A stretch of 33,636 nt of DNA from positions 1 to 33,636 of the forward strand of contig JAOQAJ010000117.1 in assembly GCA_025963675.1 (NCBI GenBank), read 5' to 3'. This document shows positions 1-6,789 of the stretch, piece by piece. The DNA comes from Segetibacter sp. GTDB lineage: Bacteria; Bacteroidota; Bacteroidia; Chitinophagales; Chitinophagaceae. Every line of letters begins with the position of its first letter. The stretch's first letter is position 1. The notes under the pieces were generated by a model, which was not told the DNA's origin, did no database searches, and worked only from the letters and a program-made list of their open reading frames with translations. The position numbers and the translations under genes are program-made.

Positions 1-43
1 GAAATAATTCGAAAGTTATTAATTATCAAGACTTATAAACGTT

Positions 44-285
44 ATGTTAACTATAGAAAATGAACGCGAAGAAAACCTGATTAAATCAGTACGAAAAATG
101 TCTCCAGAACAAGTTGATAGTTTACTTTCCTTTATAAATACTATAGTCAATTCTGATGGACCAAAATTGGATTCAAAACAACGTTTTTGGAAGTTGTAGA
201 TGAAATAAGCAAAAAGGCACAAGAGAGAGGACTTCCAGAAGAGATTTTAAATGAAATTCTTGCAGAACATGATAAAGCTTCATGA
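44..285 (+). pseudogene. Frameshifted antitoxin of a PIN-type toxin-antitoxin pair
   Basis: From ATG 44 the reading frame gives 51 residues (MLTIENEREENLIKSVRKMS at the start) and stops at 197-199. The next frame continues without a break into EVVDEISKKAQERG and ends with a TGA at 283-285. The switch falls at a run of five T (184-188); one extra T would join the halves into an antitoxin of about 80 residues with a helical C-terminus rich in Glu and Lys, as expected for the small partners of PIN toxins. The stop overlaps the toxin start at 282-284 (ATGA), the usual translational coupling in such pairs. I infer a one-base deletion. A homopolymer sequencing error would look the same, but the toxin is broken too. 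Confidence 0.7.
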
Positions 286-693
286 TAATTGTCATTGATA
301 CTAACACTTTAATAAGTGCATCTCTTTTTCGGTTTATCTAATCCGGCAAAATGAGTTTCTCTAAGTTTAAAAAACTCGGTCGTGGTTTATTCGCGATCAA
401 CTTTGAATGAACTTATTTCAACCCTGTTTTATGAAAAGTTTGATAAATATTTAACCATTACCGATCAGCAAAAGTTTTTAGAAAGTTATATCAACCTGGC
501 AAAAGACGTTAAAGTAACTGCATTACTAAGTGAATGTCGGGATGTAAAAGACAACAACTTTCTTGAATTAGCAGTAGAAGGTGGAGCTGATTTTATTATT
601 ACAGGAGATAAAGATTTATTAGTTCTTCATCCTTTCAGGAATGTTTCAATGATTACCCCGTCCTCATTTTTACAGATGTTTGAGGGTAAATAA
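282..693 (+). pseudogene. Broken PIN-domain toxin (COG1569-like ribonuclease)
   Basis: The N-terminus at ATG 282 reads MIIVIDTNTLISASLF, the first PIN strand with its catalytic Asp, then hits TAA at 339. The rest lies in another frame from about 334: LSNPAK, an in-frame TGA at 352-354, then VVYSRSTLNEL and on to the stop at 691-693. The C-terminal part keeps the acidic PIN signature CRDVKDNNFLELA followed by GGADFIITGDKDLL. At least two lesions are therefore present, a one-base gain (or two-base loss) near 325-336 and a nonsense codon. Intact relatives are about 140 residues long and act as single-strand-specific RNases held by the antitoxin. A GTG at 382 could start a 103-residue fragment, but it would lack the first catalytic Asp. 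Confidence 0.75.
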
Positions 694-766
694 CGCTTAA
701 AACAATTGTAAAGAACAAGAGAAGACAATAGTTACATTATGTTTTTAATGGCTCCATGAAAAAAAA

Positions 767-830
767 ACTGTGCAAGTGAGTGACACAACCAAAGACCCAC
801 AAAGAATTTCCGCTGGCTCATAAAAATAAA
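767..830 (+). repeat. Dispersed intergenic repeat, copy 1
   Basis: The core AAGTGAGTGACACAAC is at 774-789, preceded by ACTGTGC and followed by a GGCTCATAAAAA stretch that loosely matches the second box of the family. The GATG end of the core is lost. It lies between the dead PIN locus and the polyprenyl synthetase gene. Confidence 0.7.
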
Positions 831-875
831 AAAATCCTATTAGGTCTTCCATAAATCGAACTATTTTTTTGAACC

Positions 876-883
876 TATATTTG
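876..883 (+). promoter_or_regulatory. Putative -7 promoter element TATATTTG
   Basis: TATATTTG matches the Bacteroidota housekeeping -7 consensus TAnnTTTG and lies 17 bases before the ATG at 901. No convincing -33 TTTG is seen at the usual distance. Confidence 0.5.
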
Positions 884-900
884 CATCTTCAGAAAAGCTT

Positions 901-1869
901 ATGATGCATTCGTTTGGAGAATTGGTTACAAAATTTTCTACTTATTTCAATGTTCGTCATTTTCCTTTGAGGCCCTCGACCTTATATGATCCTTGTGATT
1001 ATTTTTTGGGATTAGGCGGTAAAAGAATAAGGCCTGTAATGTGTTTGATGGGAAACGAACTGTTTGGCGAAATAATACCTGATGCTTACAACGTGGCGAC
1101 AGCCGTAGAACTCTTTCATAATTTCACACTTATTCATGACGACATTATGGACAAGGCCCCTTTGAGAAGGGGAATGTTGACGGTTCACACTAAATATGAC
1201 GAACCTACAGCATTATTAAGCGGGGATGTGATGATGATACAAGCCTATGAATACTTAAACAAAATAAAAACAAATTGTATTCACCGCATTATTACACTGT
1301 TTAACAGAACAGCATCGCAGGTTTGCGAAGGGCAGCAACTCGATATGGATTTTGAAAAGAAAGAATTTGTCGATCTTGATGGATACCTTGAGATGATTGG
1401 TTTGAAAACCTCGGTTTTAATGGCGGCAAGTCTGCAAATGGGTGCAATTCTTGGCGGGGCAGGAGAGAGCAATGCAAAACATCTTTATGATTTTGGTTTA
1501 AATCTTGGTATAGCCTTCCAGGTGCAGGATGATTATTTGGATGCTTTTGGTGATCCTGAGAAATTTGGTAAACAAGTGGGCGGCGATATCGTTTCTAATA
1601 AGAAAACTTTCCTAATGATTCACGCATTGGAAGTCGCTTCTGCATCACAAAAAGAAGAGCTACAAAGTTTGATTTCGCAAAATGCTGAAGACAAAGTTGA
1701 ACGAGTATTGTCAATTTATAAAAGTTGCGGGGTTGATGAATGGGCAAGAAGCTTAAAAGAAAAATATATTACAGAAGCGTTTCAGCATCTTGAAGATATA
1801 GCGGTATTATCTGTTCGAAAAAAACCTTTAACGGAACTTACTTCTTTCCTCGTCCAGCGCGATTTTTAG
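901..1869 (+). CDS. Polyprenyl diphosphate synthase (isoprenoid chain elongation)
   Basis: This trans-prenyltransferase condenses isopentenyl diphosphate with an allylic diphosphate to make farnesyl, geranylgeranyl or longer polyprenyl diphosphates for quinones and other lipids in the cytoplasm. Family hallmarks are complete: GGKRIRP at residues 39-45, the first aspartate-rich motif DDIMD at 80-84 followed by RRG, GQQLD at 144-148, and the second aspartate-rich motif DDYLD at 210-214, followed by GGDI and KKTF. The 322-residue length is normal. Phe75 lies five residues before the first Asp, in the region that sets chain length, but the product length cannot be fixed from this. Two ATG codons in a row (901, 904) make the exact start uncertain by one residue. 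The permease gene follows after 66 bp on the same strand and may be co-transcribed. Confidence 0.93.
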   Translation: MMHSFGELVTKFSTYFNVRHFPLRPSTLYDPCDYFLGLGGKRIRPVMCLMGNELFGEIIPDAYNVATAVELFHNFTLIHDDIMDKAPLRRGMLTVHTKYDEPTALLSGDVMMIQAYEYLNKIKTNCIHRIITLFNRTASQVCEGQQLDMDFEKKEFVDLDGYLEMIGLKTSVLMAASLQMGAILGGAGESNAKHLYDFGLNLGIAFQVQDDYLDAFGDPEKFGKQVGGDIVSNKKTFLMIHALEVASASQKEELQSLISQNAEDKVERVLSIYKSCGVDEWARSLKEKYITEAFQHLEDIAVLSVRKKPLTELTSFLVQRDF

Positions 1870-1935
1870 TAATCAAGGTTCATTATTTAAAGTCTTATGT
1901 CAATAACTTGTAACTAACCCTAATCAAACTTTTTC

Positions 1936-3630
1936 ATGTCAAATTCACTGCTGAGAAAAAAATCAATAGAAAAGATTTTAGCTGACGCTGAAGCTGGATT
2001 GCATGATGGGCATGGAGTTTTAAATAAGGTGCTGGGCGTAAAAGATTTGACATTGATGGGAATTGCGGCAGTGATTGGTGCGGGCATATTTAGTAGCATT
2101 GGCAAAGCATGTTTTGATGGTGGACCCGGGGTTATTTTCCTGTATATGTTTACGGCAGTAGCGTGTGGTTTCGCAGCTTTATGTTACGCTGAATTTGCTT
2201 CCACTGTTCCCGTTTCAGGAAGCGCTTATACCTATTCTTACGTTGCTTTTGGCGAGATCTTCGCCTGGATAATTGGCTGGGATCTCCTAATGGAATACGC
2301 CATTGGCAATATAGCGGTTGCCATTTCATGGTCAGATTACTTTACCGGTTTATTAGATAAAGCTGGTCTTCATATTCCTCGCTGGCTTACTATGGATTAT
2401 ACAACTGCCCATGCAGGATTCAACGAAGCCACAAGCTTCATTTCCAAGGGACAGGGGTTAGCAACTATTGACCCTGCTATTTTGTACAAACACGACGCAT
2501 GGATCAATGCTCCCCAATTATTTGGCTTTCATCTCATCATGGATTTACCCGCATTATTAATCGTTGCACTAATTACCTACATTGTTTTTATCGGCATAAA
2601 AGAGTCGAAATCTGCAAGCAACATTATGGTTATCATCAAGCTTGCTGTTATCTTTCTTGTGATTGTTTTAGGAGCTTATTATGTTCAACCTCAAAATTGG
2701 TCTCCCTTTACGCCAAATGGTATCTCAGGGATTTTAAAAGGTGTTTCCGCAGTCTTCTTTGCCTACATCGGTTTCGATGCAATTTCTACTACTGCCGAAG
2801 AATGCAAAAACCCGCAAAAGGATCTGCCGCGTGGAATGATTTATTCATTGATCATCTGTACGGTTTTATATGTACTTCTGGCGTTGATCCTTACAGGGAT
2901 GGTGCATTATACCAAATTGAATGTTGGCGATCCGCTCGCGTTGATCTTTGAAGCAAGAGGACTTAAATGGATCTCAGGTATTGTGGCAGTAAGTGCCATT
3001 ATTGCGACTGCAAGTGTCCTGCTTATTTTCCAACTTGGCCAGCCAAGAATTTGGATGAGTATGAGTCGTGATGGTCTGCTTCCGGCAATTTTTTCGCGGC
3101 TTCATCCGGTTTACAAAACACCTTCGTTTTCAACGATTCTTACAGGTTGCCTCGTCGCGATCCCCGCACTATTTCTTAACCTTGATGTTGTGCTTGCCCT
3201 GACCAGTATAGGAACATTATTTGCGTTTGTTCTGGTTTGTGGCGGAGTGCTGGTGTTGCAGAAACAAAAAAATAAACCGGAGTCAAAATTCAAAGTGCCG
3301 CATGTAAATGGCAAATACATTATACCCACTATGTTTATTATTGCTGCCACGCTCGTTACGTACTATGCCCCTGGGCATTTTGTTCGTCTATTTACAAAAG
3401 AAGGACTCCCCATGTTGCTGTTTTGGATTGTTGCAGCCTTGGTAAGCATTTTTTCATTCAAAAATTCATTTTCATTAATTCCTGTCTTAGGCCTGATCAG
3501 TTGCTTTTATTTAATGGCCCAGGAGAGTCATACTAATTGGCTGCGTTTCTTAATTTGGCTAGCTGTTGGCCTGATTGTTTACTTTAGTTATGGAATTCGT
3601 AAAAGCAAGCTTGCTTTAAATACTGTATAA
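1936..3630 (+). CDS. APC-family amino acid permease
   Basis: This 564-residue inner-membrane protein has about 12-14 hydrophobic segments and belongs to the amino acid-polyamine-organocation superfamily, most like the cationic amino acid transporter/YfnA group. The unwound first helix carries GAGIF at residues 48-52, part of the substrate site in this family. The conserved block FFAYIGFDA...EECKNPQKDLPRGM at about 274-300 is typical of CAT-type carriers. A longer soluble loop of about 60 residues (138-198) sits between early helices. The substrate cannot be assigned from sequence alone; proton-coupled uptake of a basic or small neutral amino acid is the family default. The stop (3628-3630) is one base before the next ATG, so the HD-domain gene is almost certainly co-transcribed. 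Confidence 0.9.
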   Translation: MSNSLLRKKSIEKILADAEAGLHDGHGVLNKVLGVKDLTLMGIAAVIGAGIFSSIGKACFDGGPGVIFLYMFTAVACGFAALCYAEFASTVPVSGSAYTYSYVAFGEIFAWIIGWDLLMEYAIGNIAVAISWSDYFTGLLDKAGLHIPRWLTMDYTTAHAGFNEATSFISKGQGLATIDPAILYKHDAWINAPQLFGFHLIMDLPALLIVALITYIVFIGIKESKSASNIMVIIKLAVIFLVIVLGAYYVQPQNWSPFTPNGISGILKGVSAVFFAYIGFDAISTTAEECKNPQKDLPRGMIYSLIICTVLYVLLALILTGMVHYTKLNVGDPLALIFEARGLKWISGIVAVSAIIATASVLLIFQLGQPRIWMSMSRDGLLPAIFSRLHPVYKTPSFSTILTGCLVAIPALFLNLDVVLALTSIGTLFAFVLVCGGVLVLQKQKNKPESKFKVPHVNGKYIIPTMFIIAATLVTYYAPGHFVRLFTKEGLPMLLFWIVAALVSIFSFKNSFSLIPVLGLISCFYLMAQESHTNWLRFLIWLAVGLIVYFSYGIRKSKLALNTV

Positions 3631-3631
3631 G

Positions 3632-4273
3632 ATGGAGAATATTTTAGATTACGTGAAAGAGAAATGGAAGCAGTTAACTGCGTTTTCAAAAAAAGAAGAA
3701 ATTAAAGATCAGTTGTGGTCCGAGATTGTTTATCGTTATGCTGAACAACACAGGCACTATCATAATTTAACTCATATTGCATTTCTCTTCGATTTATGTG
3801 ATAAGTACCTTGATAGAATTTCAAATCGCGCCGTTATTGGTTTTGCTATTTTGTACCATGACATAGTTTATGACACTTATCGGCCCGATAATGAAGAGCA
3901 AAGTGCAGAGCTTGCAGAAGCACATCTTAAGCAGTTGAATGTAACTGATTCATTAATTGAAAACATTAAAACCTTCATCATAGCTACAAAGGATCACAAA
4001 ATCCCCAACGGGTTTCCTTTAGCAAATGACCTGGGTTTATTTCTTGATTTTGACATTGCTATTTTAGCAAGCCAGCCTGAGACTTATAAATTGTATAGTG
4101 AAAAAATCAGGCAGGAATACATGAAATATCCTGATCACATTTACAAAGAAGGACGCAAGCTTGCGCTGAGCAAAGTGATCGAATCTGATAAGATTTTCAA
4201 TACCGATGATTTTGTACAATCAATGGAAGCAACTGCGCGGGAAAATATTACCAGGGAAATAGGGCAATTGTAG
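3632..4273 (+). CDS. HD-superfamily metal-dependent phosphohydrolase (COG4339-like)
   Basis: This 213-residue cytoplasmic protein resembles predicted metal-dependent HD phosphohydrolases. The metal ligands expected in the family are visible: RHYHNLTHI with His44 and His48, the HD pair in LYHDIVYD (His76-Asp77), TKDHK (His122), and LDFDIAIL (Asp139, Asp141). The DNEEQSAELA helix after the HD pair is also typical of this group. Its substrate is unknown; related enzymes cleave nucleotide or other phosphoesters. The ATG lies one base after the permease stop, so the two are probably one transcript. Nothing in the sequence says whether it serves the permease or is simply co-expressed. No transmembrane segment or signal peptide is present. 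Confidence 0.85.
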   Translation: MENILDYVKEKWKQLTAFSKKEEIKDQLWSEIVYRYAEQHRHYHNLTHIAFLFDLCDKYLDRISNRAVIGFAILYHDIVYDTYRPDNEEQSAELAEAHLKQLNVTDSLIENIKTFIIATKDHKIPNGFPLANDLGLFLDFDIAILASQPETYKLYSEKIRQEYMKYPDHIYKEGRKLALSKVIESDKIFNTDDFVQSMEATARENITREIGQL

Positions 4274-4333
4274 TTTTTTGTTTACGGGCATTTTTTGTTT
4301 GGTCAGCATTGTTGTGTCACTCACTTGTACAGC
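4274..4333 (-). repeat. Dispersed intergenic repeat, copy 2
   Basis: Read on the minus strand, the core AAGTGAGTGACACAACAATG covers 4307-4326. It is preceded by CTGTAC and followed after 16 nt by TGCCCGTAAACAAAAA, the second box. It starts directly after the HD-domain gene and is inverted relative to the copy at 767. Confidence 0.8.
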
Positions 4334-4450
4334 GAGCCGGGGTGCGGTGCTTCAGTATTACTGATTCTATTCATCCATCATTTTTACAGTGTCATTTAGT
4401 GTTCGATCTTAAAATTCTTACTTTTGTAATTACAAAAGTAATTACAGGAT

Positions 4451-4651
4451 ATGCAGACTCGATTGATCCGTATAGGCAATTCATACGGTATTTGATTGCC
4501 AAAGTCCGTCATCAAACAGTTAAATCTTGACAAGAGTAATTTAGAGATTATGGTGAAAGATGAAGGTATTCTCATAACCGCAGTGCCCGATGTGCCACCG
4601 TTAGACGAATGGGACCAACTCTTCAAAAAAGCCAGGAAAAATGATTTTTAA
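4451..4651 (+). pseudogene. MazE/AbrB-type antitoxin with a premature stop
   Basis: The frame from ATG 4451 reads MQTRLIRIGNSYGI, then TGA at 4493-4495, then LPKSVIKQLNLDKSNLEI onward to the TAA at 4649-4651. The pattern RIGNSxGI-x-LPKxVxxQL is the SpoVT/AbrB swapped-hairpin DNA-binding fold of MazE antitoxins, where the interrupted position is normally Arg; CGA to TGA is a single substitution. The C-terminal half (PPLDEWDQLFKKARKN) is the acidic and aromatic tail that would wrap the toxin. Without readthrough no functional antitoxin is made. The sequence ATGATTTTTAA at 4641-4651 also begins the following disrupted segment, so the two genes once overlapped or abutted. Confidence 0.75.
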
Positions 4652-4692
4652 CCCAGAGGAGGATGCGAAGGAATTTTCAGAGTGGGATATAA

Positions 4693-5114
4693 CTGGCAGC
4701 GATAGCATCGAATGAATATAAAAAATGGCAGGTAGTACTTGTAGATTTAAATGCTGTAAAAGGCAAGGAAATAAGTAAAATAAGGCCTTGCCTGATCCTT
4801 TCTCCCAATCCTGCAAACAGAAATTTACATACCGTTATAATTGCCCCGTTGACTTCTACCATAAGAAACATCCGACAAGGCTAAGATCAGAATTCAACGG
4901 AAAAATGGGAGAGATCTGTTTTGACCAGATAAGTGCTGTTGATAAAAGCAGCATTACAAAAATACTTGGAACAGTAAGTGAAGTGGAGAAAAGACAAGTA
5001 AATATTTTACTCAGAACAATGTTTGGTGAACTATTAGACTGCCTAATTAATTGCCACCTGTATTATAAACTTCTTAGCAGTTTTCTTTACTCGCCGCACG
5101 GTTCTAAGCTGTAA
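4693..5114 (+). pseudogene. Frameshifted MazF/PemK-type toxin
   Basis: One frame (about 4693-4884) gives YKKWQVVLVDLNAVKG, then KEISKIRPCLILSP and HTVIIAPLTS, the N-terminal SH3-like barrel of a MazF/PemK endoribonuclease. It stops at TAA 4882-4884. The other frame carries on from about 4870 with PTRLRSEFNGKMGEICFDQI, then SAVDKSSITKILG, the second half of the fold, and runs to a TAA at 5112-5114. One missing C in ATCCG (4870-4874) would restore the expected NIPTRL. No good start codon precedes the N-terminal part, since a TAA lies in frame at 4690-4692. The tail after MFGE is longer than usual and may have lost its stop. The toxin would be an mRNA interferase if whole; here it is dead. Confidence 0.75.
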
Positions 5115-5119
5115 CTTTG
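5112..5119 (+). promoter_or_regulatory. Putative -7 promoter element TAACTTTG
   Basis: TAACTTTG fits the Bacteroidota TAnnTTTG motif and lies 19 bases before the ATG at 5139. It overlaps the last codon of the MazF remnant, so the toxin relic now supplies promoter DNA for the Smr gene. Confidence 0.45.
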
Positions 5120-5138
5120 CTGATTAATTTTTGTTAGA

Positions 5139-6167
5139 ATGAAGTATGAGGTTGGAGATGATATTATTGTAGTGCATAGCCAGGATGAGGGGAAGGTAAT
5201 TGAGATCATCAACGATAAAATGGTGCTGATAGAGGTAAAAGGCGTGAAGTTTCCAGCTTACATGGACCAGATCGATTTCCCTTATTTTAAGAGATTTACG
5301 CAGAAGAAAATAGTACCGGAGCAAAAAAAAGCAAAGGTGCATGTAGACCAGGTACCCAAAGAAAAGAGAAGAGACGAAGTAAAGGTTGCAGACGGAATTT
5401 GGTTAACACTTTTCCCGAAATTTGAAACCGACCTTTTTGGGGATGATGTTGTAGATAGGTTTAAAGTTTACTTAATCAATCGAACTGACCAGGGCTACGA
5501 GTTTACTTATAAACTTAACCTGGCCGGAGCAACTGACTTTGAGATTACCAGTGACGTTCAAAGCTTCAAAGATTTTTATCTGCATGATATTGCTTTTGAA
5601 AGTTTGAATGACAACCCATCGTTTGATTTTGAGTTTAGATTATTGCAACCTAATAAATACAAGGCAGACTTTTGTGAGGCACATTTTAAGACAAAGCCAA
5701 AACAAATCTTTCAAAAGATCGAGGAGTTGAAAGAAAAGAACCTTCCGTCTATTAATCATCGGTTGTTGGAAAAGTATCCCGACAAAGCTTACCTGGACGA
5801 AGGGCTGGATTTCTCTAAACTAACATCAGTAGGATACAAGGTGTATGATGCAGCCAAGGCAAAACAATATTTGGATCCAGCCAGAAGCGTGGTTGATTTA
5901 CATATTGAAAAAATAACGGATAACTGGAAGGGCTTAAGCAATTTTGAGATCATTACCCTGCAATTAAAAGAATTTGAAAAGTGGTATGATTTAGCCGTTG
6001 CACATCGCCAGCCTGATCTGATTGTTATTCATGGTGTAGGAAAAGGTAAATTGAAAGAAGAGATCCACGATATATTGAAAACCAAAAAAGAAGTAAGATT
6101 TTTTGTCAACCAATACGATCAGCGATTTGGTTATGGAGCGACAGAAATTTTCTTTCAGTATACGTAG
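5139..6167 (+). CDS. DUF2027-type/Smr-domain protein
   Basis: This 342-residue cytoplasmic protein has two recognisable parts. The N-terminal half begins with a small beta-rich segment (KYEVGDDIIVVHSQDEGKVI, residues 2-21) and continues with a beta domain like the Bacteroidota DUF2027 family. The C-terminal 100 residues form a Smr domain: VVDLHIEKI at 251-259 and IVIHGVGKGKLKEEI around 296-310. These are the DLH and HGxGxG signatures of MutS2-type Smr nucleases, and LKTKKEVRFF is the usual closing segment. Smr domains cut or bind nucleic acid, and some act in ribosome rescue by cleaving mRNA at stalled ribosomes, but this stand-alone architecture is uncharacterised. It is preceded by a TAnnTTTG element and followed by an intergenic repeat and rnpB. 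Confidence 0.85.
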   Translation: MKYEVGDDIIVVHSQDEGKVIEIINDKMVLIEVKGVKFPAYMDQIDFPYFKRFTQKKIVPEQKKAKVHVDQVPKEKRRDEVKVADGIWLTLFPKFETDLFGDDVVDRFKVYLINRTDQGYEFTYKLNLAGATDFEITSDVQSFKDFYLHDIAFESLNDNPSFDFEFRLLQPNKYKADFCEAHFKTKPKQIFQKIEELKEKNLPSINHRLLEKYPDKAYLDEGLDFSKLTSVGYKVYDAAKAKQYLDPARSVVDLHIEKITDNWKGLSNFEIITLQLKEFEKWYDLAVAHRQPDLIVIHGVGKGKLKEEIHDILKTKKEVRFFVNQYDQRFGYGATEIFFQYT

Positions 6168-6189
6168 CTTTCCAATAAACATTGGAAAA

Positions 6190-6267
6190 AGTTGAATAGA
6201 AAAATGACCGATGAACGGATTGCGACGCAACGATGTTCAATGGAAGGTATAAAGCTGGTATCAATAA
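6190..6267 (+). repeat. Dispersed intergenic repeat, copy 3
   Basis: AGTTGAATA at 6190 is followed by the core TTGCGACGCAACGATG (6220-6235) and, 17 nt later, by AGCTGGTATCAATAA. The core contains an 11-nt perfect odd palindrome, TTGCG-A-CGCAA. A short hairpin (6169-6176 with 6181-6188) lies just upstream, after the Smr gene stop. Confidence 0.8.
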
Positions 6268-6310
6268 CAATTAAATACAGTTGTAATTCTCTTTAAGGGT
6301 TTAAGGTTTT

Positions 6311-6677
6311 ACTATCAACCGAGCTATCGCCTTTGGAAACGGGGGAGGAAAGTCCGGACAGCACAGAGCAATCTACCGGTGAATAGCCGGCTATTTCGCG
6401 AAAGCGGGATAAGAGACAGTGCCACAGAAAATAACTATCGCGCAGAAGTGCGGGACAAAGGTGAAAATGTGAGGTAAGAGCTCACGGTGTTGGTAAGTAA
6501 TTGCCAGCGCGGGTAAACCTTGGATGCTGAAATGCCATGTATAGGATCGGTTTGAGGGCTGCTCGCCCAATCTCTAATAGAGAGCCATCCAGGGTAGGCA
6601 GAAACAGGTGTGTCAGTAATGACCATCGCAGATAAATGATAGCCTTGGAACAAAATCCGGCTTATGAGTTGGTGGTA
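6311..6677 (+). ncRNA. rnpB: RNase P RNA, bacterial type A
   Basis: This is the catalytic RNA that trims the 5' ends of precursor tRNAs. The universally conserved block GAGGAAAGTCCGG is at 6345-6357 and its partner region ending in ATCCGGCTTAT is at 6655-6665. Helix P1 can be drawn between ACTATCAAC (6311-6319) and GTTGGTGGT (6668-6676) with G-U pairs, and P2 between GCTATC (6323-6328) and GATAGC (6638-6643). The internal ACAGTGCCACAGAAA segment near 6416-6430 matches the P10/P11 region. Total length of about 367 nt is normal for type A. The ends are set from P1 and are good to a few bases. It faces hppA across a shared terminator. Confidence 0.95.
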
Positions 6678-6733
6678 CCCTTAAGCCCTTACAGAGAATG
6701 TCTAAATTTTTGTACGAAATTGAAAATGTCATT

Positions 6734-6775
6734 AAATAAAAAACCCTGTTGCGACTGCAGCAGGGTTTTTTATTT
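6734..6775. terminator. Bidirectional terminator between rnpB and hppA
   Basis: A perfect 15-bp inverted repeat (6734-6748 with 6761-6775) contains a GC-rich centre CCCTG/CAGGG flanked by A and T runs on both sides. Further pairing (TTGC/GCAG) closes a GACT loop. The A/T flanks give a U tract in either direction, fitting the convergent genes. Confidence 0.9.
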
Positions 6776-6789
6776 AAACTGAAGTTTTA

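Noticed and set aside
352-4495. In-frame TGA in both the PIN toxin and MazE as evidence of stop-codon recoding
   Set aside because: The same genes also carry frameshifts, intact genes here (for example serA) use TGA as a normal stop, and no Sec or Pyl machinery is seen.
4788-5114. A 108-residue gene starting at ATG 4788
   Set aside because: Its first 27 residues are out-of-frame translation of the MazF N-terminus. Only the part after about 4870 is MazF, so it is half of a pseudogene.
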